From: Vibrio nigripulchritudo ATCC 27043
Lineage (GTDB): Bacteria > Pseudomonadota > Gammaproteobacteria > Enterobacterales > Vibrionaceae
Assembly (NCBI RefSeq): GCF_000222685.1
Contig: NZ_AFWJ01000101.1
Span: forward strand, 1 to 64,000
DNA: 64,000 nt
Reading direction: 5' to 3'
The notes beneath the pieces were generated by a model. The model did not search any database, was not told the origin of the DNA, and saw only the letters and a program-made list of their open reading frames with translations. Below are positions 29,557-38,275 of this stretch, in pieces. The position numbers were made by a program, and so were the translations under genes. The first letter of the stretch is position 1; each line of letters begins with the position of its first letter.

Positions 29557-32232
29557 CTATTTTATTTTGAATAATCGCAAGCGATTGGCATTGCTGACTA
29601 CCGTGATGGAAGAAAGCGCCATGGCAGCACCAGCTACAACTGGGCTGAGCAGGAATCCAAAAGCGGGGTACAAAACGCCAGCGGCTACTGGTATTCCTAA
29701 TGTGTTGTAAATAAATGCCCCGAACAGGTTTTGTTTCATGTTCTTCACAGTGGCTTTTGAAAGCTCAATGGCTTTGGCAACCGTAACCGGAGACGTGTTG
29801 AGAAGGGTCATCTGGGCGCTTTCTATCGCAAGATCCGAGCCACCACCCATCGCCATACTTACATTGGCAAGGGCAAGAGCCGGTGCATCATTAATGCCAT
29901 CGCCAACCATAGCAACGGTGTACCCCTGTTGTTGCAATTGCTCAATGTGCGACGCTTTTTGATCCGGAAGCACATCCGCAATCACTTCATCGATGCCTAA
30001 TTCATTAGCAACGGATTGGGCGACTTTCTGGTTGTCGCCCGAGAGCATCGCAACCTTGATGCCCATATCATGAAGCAGCGTAATCGCTTCTTTTGCTTCG
30101 GGTTTCACGCTGTCGGAAATGTAGAAAACGGCTGCCGGGGTGTTGTCTACTGTAACGTAGACCTCGGTGAATTCCCCTTGAGGTTTCGATTCTGAGTTGA
30201 AGACTTTCTCTCCACTAACAAATTTGGCGTTACCAATATGGATCTGCTGACCATTTATTGTTGCGGCTAACCCTTTCCCTCGGTGGTTTTCAAACTGTTC
30301 TACGACCAAAGAAGTGTTTTTTGCTGTGCCGGAGAAGGCACACAGAGCTTTAGCTAGGGGATGCTCAGAGCTGCTTTCAGCGGTGTACACCAAAGAAAGC
30401 AAACTGGATTCAGACCATTCACCAAAGTACTGAACGTGAGAGACGCTGGGTTTACCTTCGGTTAACGTGCCCGTTTTGTCGAACACGACCATGTCGACTT
30501 TGCTCGCTTGCTGGATAACGTCTGCATCTTTGATAAGTACACCTAACTCTGCTGCTTTACCGACACCAACCGTCACCGAGAGGGGCGTCGCCAGCCCCAG
30601 CGCACATGGGCAAGCGATGATCAGAACCGTCGTTGCCACAATCAACATATAGCTGGCTTGTGGAGCAGGACCAACGGCGTACCAGATCAGTGCTGAGACA
30701 ATGGCAATAGCAACGACCACAGGTACGAAGACCGCAGAAATGGAGTCTGCCAATTTAGCTATTTGTGGTTTGCTGCTTTGGGCTTGTCTCACCATAGTGA
30801 TTATTCGAGCAAGCATGGTGTTCGCACCAACGGTTGTTGCCTGAATAATCAAAGCTCCGTCCTGATTAATGGTGCCAGCTGAAACCTGTTCCCCTACTGA
30901 ACGCGCTTTGGGGATGGGTTCACCTGTGAGCATGGACTCATCGACGTAGCTCTCACCCTGAATGACTTCGCCATCGACCGGAATTTTTGCCCCCGGATGA
31001 ATGCGTAGTTTCATTCCTATCGTGACCTGGCTGAGTGAGACTTCTGATTCCTGACCATGTTCATCGATAACAATGGCGGTTTCCGGCTGAAGGTCCATTA
31101 ACGCTTCTAAGGATTGAGTGGTTTTGGCTTTGGCTTTGGCTTCGATGAAATGACCAAGTGAGATCAAGCCAATGATCATGGCGCTGGCTTCAAAGTACAC
31201 GTGGCGGGATTGAGCTGGAAGCCATTCTGGGAATAATACTACTATCATGGAGTAAAGCCATGCTGCCCCCGTTCCGAGTGCCACTAAGGTATCCATGGTG
31301 GCTCGCTTGTGAGTCAGTGATTTCCAGGCATTCACGAAAAAGTGTTTGCCAGGCACGGCAAGCAACCACAAACAGATGACACCGATGACACCCCAAATCC
31401 ATTGATCTTGGGTGTGGCGGATCATCATGTTGCCACCCAATACACCCCAAAGCATTAAAGGTGCTCCGATAGAAAGCGCAAGGAAAGATGCCTTCTTATG
31501 GTGACTCATTGCTGCTTGAGACTGGGCGGCTTGTTGCGCTCTGCGTTCCTGTTCGCTGGTCACAACCTCGGCACCATAACCTGCGCTGTCTACGGAATGG
31601 ATAAGTTCCGCTTTAACCTTGTCGGATGCATCATCAACAAACACCAGTGCCGATTGTTCTGCCAAGTTTATCTGAACTTTCTTTGCCGAGTCTACTTTGA
31701 GTAGCGACTTTTCGACTGAGGAAACGCAACTGGCACAGGTCATTCCGGTGAGGGTGAGCTGAATAGTTTCTGTTTCACTGACCTGAACGGGCGAGACTGG
31801 TTGAAGGGCTGGCTCGATTACTTCTTCTGCTACCTCAGATGGTTCTTCATTTGGTAGAGAAGCCTGATATCCCGCCGATTCAACAATAGATATCAGCTCC
31901 TCAGGTTCAAGAAGCGAATAGACAGTCGCATCTGTTTTGGTCACTTCAAAACTGAAAATTTGCGAATGTTGTGCAAATTCATCCTGCAATTTTTTTGCGC
32001 ATTTTCCACAACTTAAGCCGGATAAGCTAAGCTCCTGTTTATGGCCAGCTTGATAGCCTAAACTTTGAATAGCATTAAATAGGATTTTGAGAGGTGCGTT
32101 AGTCTCCAGATTGACCTGGTGTTTATCAATGGCGGTCACGGAAGTGTCTGGCAGTTCGGTTAATGCCTTTTCAACTTTTCTGGCGCATCCCATGCAATTT
32201 AAACCATGGAGAGGAAGCGTATAACTGGTCAT
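29557..32232 (-). CDS. copA: Copper-exporting P1B-type ATPase CopA
   Basis: 891 aa with the start at 32232. Three N-terminal HMA-like domains carry CMGC, CGKC and CASC. They are followed by the membrane helices, the CPC copper path (IACPCALG), the phosphorylation motif DKTGTLTEG and the hinge GDGINDAPAL. Longer starts (32298, 32244) are in frame. ATG 32298 lies upstream of the deduced promoter, and a GAGACGG ribosome-binding site precedes 32232, giving MTSYTLPLHGLNCMGC. It exports cytoplasmic Cu+ to the periplasm. Confidence 0.94.
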   Translation of the reverse strand: MTSYTLPLHGLNCMGCARKVEKALTELPDTSVTAIDKHQVNLETNAPLKILFNAIQSLGYQAGHKQELSLSGLSCGKCAKKLQDEFAQHSQIFSFEVTKTDATVYSLLEPEELISIVESAGYQASLPNEEPSEVAEEVIEPALQPVSPVQVSETETIQLTLTGMTCASCVSSVEKSLLKVDSAKKVQINLAEQSALVFVDDASDKVKAELIHSVDSAGYGAEVVTSEQERRAQQAAQSQAAMSHHKKASFLALSIGAPLMLWGVLGGNMMIRHTQDQWIWGVIGVICLWLLAVPGKHFFVNAWKSLTHKRATMDTLVALGTGAAWLYSMIVVLFPEWLPAQSRHVYFEASAMIIGLISLGHFIEAKAKAKTTQSLEALMDLQPETAIVIDEHGQESEVSLSQVTIGMKLRIHPGAKIPVDGEVIQGESYVDESMLTGEPIPKARSVGEQVSAGTINQDGALIIQATTVGANTMLARIITMVRQAQSSKPQIAKLADSISAVFVPVVVAIAIVSALIWYAVGPAPQASYMLIVATTVLIIACPCALGLATPLSVTVGVGKAAELGVLIKDADVIQQASKVDMVVFDKTGTLTEGKPSVSHVQYFGEWSESSLLSLVYTAESSSEHPLAKALCAFSGTAKNTSLVVEQFENHRGKGLAATINGQQIHIGNAKFVSGEKVFNSESKPQGEFTEVYVTVDNTPAAVFYISDSVKPEAKEAITLLHDMGIKVAMLSGDNQKVAQSVANELGIDEVIADVLPDQKASHIEQLQQQGYTVAMVGDGINDAPALALANVSMAMGGGSDLAIESAQMTLLNTSPVTVAKAIELSKATVKNMKQNLFGAFIYNTLGIPVAAGVLYPAFGFLLSPVVAGAAMALSSITVVSNANRLRLFKIK

Positions 32233-32264
32233 AAGCCGTCTCATAAGAATCTCGATTAGGGATG

Positions 32265-32295
32265 AGAATAAACCTTCCCTCAAGGGGAAGGTCAA
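32265..32295 (-). promoter_or_regulatory. CueR-type promoter of copA
   Basis: Minus strand: -35 TTGACC (32290-32295), a 19-bp spacer filled by the dyad ACCTTCC...GGAAGGT, -10 TATTCT (32265-32270). The overlong 19-bp spacer with the centred dyad is the hallmark of MerR/CueR-activated promoters. cueR itself is not in the window. Confidence 0.92.
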
Positions 32296-32339
32296 CAAGC
32301 GTTACAACTTTTTTGGATGTTTAGGATTTAGGAGGCAGG

Positions 32340-32675
32340 ATGAAAGGATTTTACTTAGTTGGCTGTATTGTGGGAACGGTGGTGCCGTACGCGGCGCTTT
32401 TGTCCTGGTTTGGTGAATTTGGATTCTCCATTCCTTTGATATTTGAACACATCAATAGTACTAAAATCGGGTTGTTTGCCTGGTTAGATGTTCTGATTTC
32501 TGCGGTTGTTTTAATTGGCTTTATTCTCTACGACAGTAAGAAAATAGGCTTTACACAGGCATGGAAACCGATACTGGGTACATGCTTGGTCGGTGTTTCT
32601 CTTGGCTTGCCGCTTTACCTGTTGCTTCGTGAAATGCATCAGGAAACTCAGATAGCATTGCAAAGCACTTCTTAA
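32340..32675 (+). CDS. DUF2834 membrane protein
   Basis: 111 aa with three hydrophobic helices (about 5-25, 45-63, 75-95). An AGGAGGC ribosome-binding site precedes the ATG. The pattern of MKGFYLVGCIVGTVVPYAALLSWF fits DUF2834, a small membrane family of unknown function. It is divergent from copA and its -35 region abuts the CueR site, so cross-regulation is conceivable but unproven. Confidence 0.8.
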   Translation: MKGFYLVGCIVGTVVPYAALLSWFGEFGFSIPLIFEHINSTKIGLFAWLDVLISAVVLIGFILYDSKKIGFTQAWKPILGTCLVGVSLGLPLYLLLREMHQETQIALQSTS

Positions 32676-32802
32676 GGCTTCATCACGCTCTGTTTTTGCC
32701 CATTGTACAATTGCAATTGGGTGGTAAAATGTCGCCAATTTCTCGTCCTTATCTGCGCGGTACCCCAATGGGTGCCGCTTTTAAACACCCAAAGGAAATC
32801 CC

Positions 32803-34230
32803 ATGACGGTTAAAACTCGTTTTGCTCCTAGCCCAACAGGCTATCTTCATGTTGGTGGTGCACGTACCGCACTTTACTCTTGGTTATACGCGCAAAATCA
32901 GGGCGGTGAATTCGTTCTGCGTATCGAAGACACTGATTTGGAGCGTAACTCTCAGGAAGCCGTGGATGCGATTCTGGAAGGGATGAAATGGCTAGGTCTT
33001 GAGTGGAATGAAGGTCCTTACTTCCAATCTAAGCGTTTCGACCGCTACAACGAGTTTGTAGAAAAGCTTCTTAAAGAAGACAAAGCCTACAAATGTTATG
33101 CGTCAAAAGAACTTCTTGACGAGATCCGTGAAGAGCAAGAAGCGAACAAAGAAATGCCTCGCTACGACGCAAATCATCCAAAAATTGTTGCGGCAAACGA
33201 AGCGGCAAAAGACGGTGACCCTTGTGTTGTGCGCTTCCGCAACCCAAAAGAGGGCAGCGTAGTATTTGATGACCAAATCCGTGGTCGCATTGAGATTGCT
33301 AACGATCAGATGGACGATTTGATCATTCGTCGTACTGACGGTTCACCAACTTACAACTTTGTAGTTGTTGTGGACGACTGGGATATGGGAATCACTCACG
33401 TAGTACGCGGTGAAGACCACATTAACAATACACCTCGTCAAATCAACATTTATGAAGCACTGGGTGCACCTGTTCCGACATTTGCACACTGCGCAATGAT
33501 TCTGGGTGACGATGGTGCCAAGCTGTCTAAACGCCACGGCGCAGTATCTGTAATGCAGTACCGTGATGAAGGTTACTTGCCAAATGCTCTTAACAACTAC
33601 TTGGTTCGCTTGGGTTGGTCTCATGGCGATCAGGAAATCTTCTCTGAAGAAGAGATGATCAAGCTGTTTAGCCTGGATGCAATTTCTAAGTCGGCTTCAG
33701 CTTTCAACACAGAAAAGCTGCACTGGCTGAACAACCACTACATCAAAACGTCTGATCCAGCCTACGTAGCAGAGCATCTGCAATGGCACTTGGACAACCA
33801 GAATCTGAACACAGAAAACGGTCCTGCCGTAACTGAAGTGATAACTTTGGTAGGCGAGCGTTGCAACACACTGGTAGAACTGGCAGAGCAAATTCGCTAC
33901 TTCTACGAAGACTTTTCTGAGTTTGAAGCGGGTGCGGCGAAGAAACACCTACGCGGTGTAGCGAAAGGTCCACTAGAGCTGGCACTGGCAAAAGTTGAAG
34001 CGCTAGAAGACTGGACAACAGCGAACATCAAAGAAGGTGTTATCGCGGCTGTTTGTGAAGAGCTTGAAATTGGCATGGGCAAGATCGGTATGCCACTGCG
34101 TGTTGCGGTAACGGGAGGCGGTCAGTCTCCATCTGTTGACGCAGTTATGGAGTTGATTGGCAAAGAGCGCGTTATTGCTCGCATCAAGATGGCACTAGAG
34201 TTCATCGCTGAGCGCGAAGCCAACGCATAA
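32803..34230 (+). CDS. gltX: Glutamate--tRNA ligase
   Basis: 475 aa class I aminoacyl-tRNA synthetase. The HIGH-type motif is [15 protein letters not shown] and the KMSKS-type motif is KLSKRHG near 240. The segment [12 protein letters not shown] has Cys98 but Ala100, where the E. coli enzyme has a second zinc cysteine, and the third cysteine is also absent (YDANH). The zinc-binding site is therefore degenerate. It is monocistronic with a clear terminator. Confidence 0.96.
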   Translation: MTVKTRFAPSPTGYLHVGGARTALYSWLYAQNQGGEFVLRIEDTDLERNSQEAVDAILEGMKWLGLEWNEGPYFQSKRFDRYNEFVEKLLKEDKAYKCYASKELLDEIREEQEANKEMPRYDANHPKIVAANEAAKDGDPCVVRFRNPKEGSVVFDDQIRGRIEIANDQMDDLIIRRTDGSPTYNFVVVVDDWDMGITHVVRGEDHINNTPRQINIYEALGAPVPTFAHCAMILGDDGAKLSKRHGAVSVMQYRDEGYLPNALNNYLVRLGWSHGDQEIFSEEEMIKLFSLDAISKSASAFNTEKLHWLNNHYIKTSDPAYVAEHLQWHLDNQNLNTENGPAVTEVITLVGERCNTLVELAEQIRYFYEDFSEFEAGAAKKHLRGVAKGPLELALAKVEALEDWTTANIKEGVIAAVCEELEIGMGKIGMPLRVAVTGGGQSPSVDAVMELIGKERVIARIKMALEFIAEREANA

Positions 34231-34248
34231 TCGGTGAAAACAGAAAGT

Positions 34249-34277
34249 AAAAGGCTGCGTATGCAGCCTTTTTTGAT
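34249..34277 (+). terminator. Terminator after gltX
   Basis: Stem AAAGGCTGC/GCAGCCTTT followed by T-rich sequence. Confidence 0.85.
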
Positions 34278-34292
34278 CGTATTGAGTCATAT

Positions 34293-34799
34293 TTATTTGA
34301 GATCAATGCTGTTAAGCCGACCCATATAAGTCAGAATCTCAATATTGTGTTTATGCGCTTCTAACAAGGCCTTTTTAGTTTGAGTGTATGCCGCCAGCTT
34401 TCCATGTTTGTTAATGGAACAGACCTTGGTCTTGTATTTGTATTCCCCGTTTTCATCAAACTCGCGCCACTTTGCCAAGTAACACGCATCCCTATGTTCA
34501 GGGTCAGTTTTAGTCGGGTTTGGCTTATACACAATCACAGGTTCTACACTGTGAGGCAGTCGGGTCATCAGATAAGGATCTTTAAGCAAGCGACGCCAAA
34601 ACTTTCCCCACATCTCCCTACCCAGTTCATTGCGCAGTTTGATGGCTTTCTGAAGTCCTTTCTTCTCTCCAATACGCACGAAGCCGACTGAGCGGTGAAG
34701 TACAGTGTCGTCAGGTGTATGAATATGAATCTTAAATGCGGTCTTGCTTTTAGAAATAAACCTGTGCCCGGTACTTGTTGTTAGGCTGCTTTTTTTCAT
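34293..34799 (-). CDS. Orphan protein with two AP2-like modules
   Basis: 168 aa, not recognised with certainty. Two segments have the beta3-alpha layout of AP2/integrase-arm DNA-binding modules: about 20-60 (FKIHIHTPDDTVLHRSVGFVR then a charged helix) and about 108-150 (CYLAKWREFDENGEYKYKT then KHGKLAAYTQTKKALLEA). It is basic and has no signal peptide. Similar vibrio proteins are sometimes labelled as iron-citrate transport components, which nothing here supports. It is flanked by gltX and a 475-bp noncoding gap. DNA binding is an inference. Confidence 0.6.
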   Translation of the reverse strand: MKKSSLTTSTGHRFISKSKTAFKIHIHTPDDTVLHRSVGFVRIGEKKGLQKAIKLRNELGREMWGKFWRRLLKDPYLMTRLPHSVEPVIVYKPNPTKTDPEHRDACYLAKWREFDENGEYKYKTKVCSINKHGKLAAYTQTKKALLEAHKHNIEILTYMGRLNSIDLK

Positions 34800-35213
34800 A
34801 AAGAACGAAATTGATATGTTTGTTACTTATAAAAAAGCATAGAAGAATTTATATAAAGTTTGAAGAGCGCCGCAACTCTCACGGCACGCCAGTCACATTT
34901 TTACAATAGATCTTTTTCATGCTTCTTAGGTTCGAAGCACTCAAGCAAATAAATTTGTTAAGAACAGCACCTTATGACGTAAATTGAGCTTTAATTCCCT
35001 CATTTTTCTTATTGTCTTTATCTTAGGTTTTACTGGCTATCTGCGGCATCCAGCGCATTCAACAGATAGGCTCTAACAATGCGATTTTGATTCAAAATTA
35101 CAATATGTCTCACCAGGGCAGACCTTTGTATTGAGCTTTTTCTTCTTTAGTAGCGTTTTTAATGATCTAGACCTCTATTTCCTTATATTTCACTATGGTT
35201 AAATAATCTACTA

Positions 35214-35236
35214 TTGATAATGAGTATATTTATCAA
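35214..35236. promoter_or_regulatory. Dyad upstream of azurin
   Basis: Perfect inverted repeat TTGATAA-N9-TTATCAA ending 38 bp before the azurin ATG. The nine-base spacer rules out a standard FNR site (N4). The regulator is unknown. The rest of the gap 34800-35213 is A+T-rich and shows nothing I can name. Confidence 0.5.
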
Positions 35237-35274
35237 TGAATCATCACTAAAAAGAAAAGTTAAAGGAGCCCAAA

Positions 35275-35712
35275 ATGAAGAAGTTACTGATAGCGGTGTT
35301 TGGATTGTTTTCATTCTCTGCGCTTGCAAACCCTTGTCAAATAACGGTTGAAGCGACTGATGCGATGCAATTCAATACTAAAGCCATCACAGTACCTGCA
35401 AGTTGTGAAAACTTTACTGTCGAACTAAAACACGTTGGATCATTACCTGCAAATGCAATGGGTCACAACTGGGTACTGGCAGAGACGGCAAACTTTCAAC
35501 CTGTTGCCTTGGATGCCGCGAAGGCAGGCCTTGCCAACAACTACGTGCCACCTGGTGACAAACGTGTTATTGCATTTACTAAGATCATTGGTGGTGGAGA
35601 CACTACATCAGTGACTTTCCCAACGGCAGATCTGAAAGGCAAAGATCTTACGTACTTCTGTTCTTTCCCTGGACACTGGGCAATTATGAAAGGTTCATTG
35701 AAGGTGGAGTAA
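35275..35712 (+). CDS. azu: Azurin (blue copper protein)
   Basis: 145 aa with a signal peptide cleaved after SALA. The type 1 copper ligands are all present: His64 (GHNWV), Cys129, His134 and Met138 in FCSFPGHWAIMKG. Cys21 and Cys44 give the conserved disulfide. It is a periplasmic electron carrier, in known systems donating to peroxidases, nitrite reductase or oxidases. It stands alone here, with an AAAGGAG ribosome-binding site and a dyad upstream. Confidence 0.95.
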   Translation: MKKLLIAVFGLFSFSALANPCQITVEATDAMQFNTKAITVPASCENFTVELKHVGSLPANAMGHNWVLAETANFQPVALDAAKAGLANNYVPPGDKRVIAFTKIIGGGDTTSVTFPTADLKGKDLTYFCSFPGHWAIMKGSLKVE

Positions 35713-35933
35713 TATGCATTGGTTGGCAGCGATACGCTCGCTGCCACGTACTGATTAACATACGTTTTAATGTATATATGAGCATATATAAGTATCAGTG
35801 GTGAGAAAAATCATATAAAACTATATTTGTAATCCATGTGTTTTATATAAGTGAGATGTTTATTCAAAAAGCCTTTAGATGATATTGATACGCTTGAGCA
35901 CCAAAAATAATAGTAAAAACAAGGAAATTTAGA

Positions 35934-36233
35934 GTGTCTCAGCAGGTGGTTGGTTTATTGGAAAACATCTTGTCTACTGTTTACGGTCAATACAGTGATA
36001 AGTCTGCTTCGGACAAAGCATATAAAGCATTTGTTCCAATACTAAAAGAAACGTTAGAAAGTGGAGTTCCTTTTAGTGATCCTCGAGTTCAAAACGCTAT
36101 AGAGCATCTCAAAAGTCTTCCCCCATATGGTGCTAGGCGCCTGCATTTCTCAAAAAGGTACTTAAAAGATAAAGAGTCTGTACTGAGTCTTCCAAATAAC
36201 CCGTCATCATTAGCTTATGGGTATTGGTGGTGA
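35934..36233 (+). CDS. Unknown 99-aa protein, first gene of a two-gene cassette
   Basis: Starts at GTG 35934 behind AAGGAAAT. It is soluble, mixed charge, with two predicted amphipathic helices (about 3-40 and 50-65) and a Pro/Tyr/Trp-rich tail ending AYGYWW. I do not recognise the family. It is followed 3 bp later by a small membrane protein gene, so the two probably form one unit. The 200-bp gap upstream is A+T-rich with no clear promoter. Confidence 0.6.
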   Translation: MSQQVVGLLENILSTVYGQYSDKSASDKAYKAFVPILKETLESGVPFSDPRVQNAIEHLKSLPPYGARRLHFSKRYLKDKESVLSLPNNPSSLAYGYWW

Positions 36234-36236
36234 TGT

Positions 36237-36596
36237 ATGAAGCATAAAGTATTTGCAGTTCTATATGTTCTCGTAGGCTTAGTTCTTGTGCACAACATGA
36301 TTCCGGAATTAGAGCTTTTTGTTGACCTTAATCCCCTGATATTTGTATTAAGCATGTCTATACTGGGCTTCTTGTCTGGCAAATTTAATGAGCAATCTGA
36401 TGGTGTTAGAATTGCTTCATCTACTGCTTTATCTTCAGGTTTTATTGCAACATTAATTGGGTTAGTTCTTACATTAGGGCAACCTGAACTCGACTTCCAA
36501 ATTTTTGCAATTGGGCTGAGTGTATCTGTGCTTCCTCTTTTTTATGGACTGTTACTATTCCTGTTATTAATTCCATTTAGGAAGCAGTCGAAATAA
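36237..36596 (+). CDS. Small four-helix membrane protein resembling MotA/PomA TM3-TM4
   Basis: 119 aa with four hydrophobic helices (about 3-22, 28-48, 59-81, 86-114). The last two, GFIATLIGLVLTLG and LSVSVLPLFYGLLLFLLLIPFR, follow the MotA/PomA/ExbB pattern G-[MF]-I-x-TLIGLV and LYG-x-L-x4-FxP. The large cytoplasmic loop of MotA is missing, and the TM4 Thr pair (TTLYG) is replaced by LPLFYG, so ion conduction is doubtful. The similarity is from memory of PomA and needs a profile search. A terminator follows. Confidence 0.6.
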   Translation: MKHKVFAVLYVLVGLVLVHNMIPELELFVDLNPLIFVLSMSILGFLSGKFNEQSDGVRIASSTALSSGFIATLIGLVLTLGQPELDFQIFAIGLSVSVLPLFYGLLLFLLLIPFRKQSK

Positions 36597-36624
36597 ACGA
36601 CATACAGTGTTTAGGTAGAATATC

Positions 36625-36650
36625 AAAAAACCGCCAATGGCGGTTTTTTG
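36625..36650 (+). terminator. Terminator after the mini-MotA cassette
   Basis: Stem AACCGCCA/TGGCGGTT followed by T6. The stretch from here to 36806 contains nothing I can support. Confidence 0.88.
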
Positions 36651-36810
36651 TTGAATCTTTACTTAACGTATTCAAATTGCCACATTAGGTGCACAGACGT
36701 ATCTTTTGTAAATGGGAATACAATCGTGCCGAATATATGGCTTAGGCACTGTTTAGAAAATTAAGAGTACATCGAGCTGACATTGAGGACAATGTGTGAC
36801 CATAAACAAA

Positions 36811-36843
36811 AAAGCCTTAGCTTAAAAAATAAGCTAAGGCTTT
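36811..36843 (-). terminator. Terminator after tRNA-Arg
   Basis: Thirteen-bp stem AAGCCTTAGCTTA/TAAGCTAAGGCTT, T-rich on the minus strand, directly downstream of the tRNA. Confidence 0.85.
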
Positions 36844-36851
36844 GTTTTATA

Positions 36852-36928
36852 TGGCGCTCCCGACAGGATTCGAACCTGTGACCTGCCCCTTAGGAGGGGG
36901 CCGCGCTATCCAGCTGTGCCACGGGAGC
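36852..36928 (-). tRNA. tRNA-Arg (anticodon CCT)
   Basis: Complete 77-nt minus-strand tRNA with acceptor GCTCCCG/CGGGAGC, anticodon stem GCCCC/GGGGC, loop CTCCTAA giving CCT, T-arm ACAGGTTCGAATCCTGT and encoded CCA. It reads the rare AGG codon. Confidence 0.94.
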
Positions 36929-36939
36929 GGTGTATTTTC

Positions 36940-36967
36940 ATCATACCTAAAATTCTTACGATGTTAA
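36940..36967 (-). promoter_or_regulatory. Promoter of tRNA-Arg
   Basis: Minus strand: -35 TTAACA (36962-36967), 16-bp spacer, -10 TATGAT (36940-36945), located between the flgT stop and the tRNA. Confidence 0.55.
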
Positions 36968-36977
36968 GCGTTTGGTT

Positions 36978-38117
36978 TTAATCGAAAATTTGTTTGTGCA
37001 TTACATCGCCTATCTGCACACTTCTAGCCAGATTAGGCTGGTTGATAACAAGTTCGGCACCTTTGTCGTATACACGAGTGACAGTTAAAGTTATATCACT
37101 TTTGGATACACGGTTACGTGCTATGCCGTGTTGGTCAACAAAAGCTCCGGTATGCCATAGCTGCAAAGTGTCGCCTTTCTTTACGCCATGTCGACGACCT
37201 AGGTCGATAGTCACCACACCATCTTTTATTGCAACAATCTCTGGAAGGGTGATCTTACAAGACAATTCAGATTCCAAGTCCAGCATCACGTTGCGACTTA
37301 CCCGCATCATCATTGTTCCGTAAGTAGAAGACCAGAATCGTGCGCCTTTGGTGTCGACTTTACTGGTCTTAGGGAATGGCCAGAGTGCGACCTCGCGATA
37401 ATTCTTGGTGTACATCTCGTTGCCGGTTTTACCGTCAAATACGCTGACTTCCATAGCAAACTGGCGGTTGATGGTCTCTCTTCCTAAGAGTGAAGATTCA
37501 ATCGTCGCAGTCAGGTCGGTAATAGATGCGGTCATTAAGTACTGCGCACCCGTATCCTGAGCCAGCATTTTGACGACTTCAGGCTGATCTTTGCGGATCT
37601 CGTATTGTGTGGTGCCAACAGAGTAGAAGCTCAGAGACTCTTCATTTAGCTGGCGGCTAATAATGGTGCCGTAATCTCGACCGAGATAATACATACTGCC
37701 CATAACAGCCTGGGTTGGTTCAACGATGTCGATCAAGCCAACCGCAAACGTCTTCTTATATTGATCAACATGGCAACCCTTTGCCGAAGGGTAAATGTCT
37801 ACCCGTACTTTTAAACGTACTTTGCCGCCTGATTCCTCTTCACTAACCACTCTTACGTAGCGAACTTCATGGTTAGTAAACTGATATTCTTCACGAGGAT
37901 CTTCTAAAAAAGGCTGAATAAAACTCAAAGTGCCGATGTCGGCGCCAGAAAAACTCATGGCTTTATAGAGGGCATCTTCAATGGCGTGAATTCTTGCTAT
38001 CTCTTTTGTTGACACTATGGTCGCATCGCCGTTGACTTCATACCACGCCGCGCGAATACCAGCAGAAAATATCAAACTGAATATCAACAAGATGGTTCGG
38101 AAATCGTATTTTTTCAT
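36978..38117 (-). CDS. flgT: Flagellar H-ring assembly protein FlgT
   Basis: 379 aa with a signal peptide (ends IRAAW). FlgT forms the inner H-ring around the LP ring of vibrio sheathed polar flagella and helps recruit the MotX/MotY T-ring. The N-terminal YEVNGDATIVSTKEIARIHAIEDALYKAMSFSG and the C-terminal KDGVVTIDLGRRHGVKKGDTLQLWH match the family. It is divergent from flgOP and sits in the usual vibrio flgT-flgO-flgP neighbourhood. Confidence 0.93.
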   Translation of the reverse strand: MKKYDFRTILLIFSLIFSAGIRAAWYEVNGDATIVSTKEIARIHAIEDALYKAMSFSGADIGTLSFIQPFLEDPREEYQFTNHEVRYVRVVSEEESGGKVRLKVRVDIYPSAKGCHVDQYKKTFAVGLIDIVEPTQAVMGSMYYLGRDYGTIISRQLNEESLSFYSVGTTQYEIRKDQPEVVKMLAQDTGAQYLMTASITDLTATIESSLLGRETINRQFAMEVSVFDGKTGNEMYTKNYREVALWPFPKTSKVDTKGARFWSSTYGTMMMRVSRNVMLDLESELSCKITLPEIVAIKDGVVTIDLGRRHGVKKGDTLQLWHTGAFVDQHGIARNRVSKSDITLTVTRVYDKGAELVINQPNLARSVQIGDVMHKQIFD

Positions 38118-38133
38118 CGGTGTTTTACCATTT

Positions 38134-38149
38134 GGGTATGTTTTTTGCT
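38134..38149 (+). promoter_or_regulatory. Weak sigma-54 promoter candidate for flgOP
   Basis: GGGTAT-N4-TTTTGCT has the essential GG-N10-GC spacing (GG 38135-38136, GC 38147-38148) but deviates from TGGCAC. Published work places vibrio flgOP under FlrC/sigma-54, which supports it. Confidence 0.4.
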
Positions 38150-38275
38150 AAATATTTGGTTAGCAGGTTTCGGTGAGTTTTTTCCTAGCGAGCAACTAAG
38201 GAAAAGCAAGTATTGTTCCAACAACTGGTAAACACGTTGGAGTAATGAAGCCAAGTATATCCGGAGATGAAGAGA

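Noticed and set aside
35214-35236. FNR site before azurin
   Set aside because: The half-sites resemble FNR but the spacer is 9 bp rather than 4.
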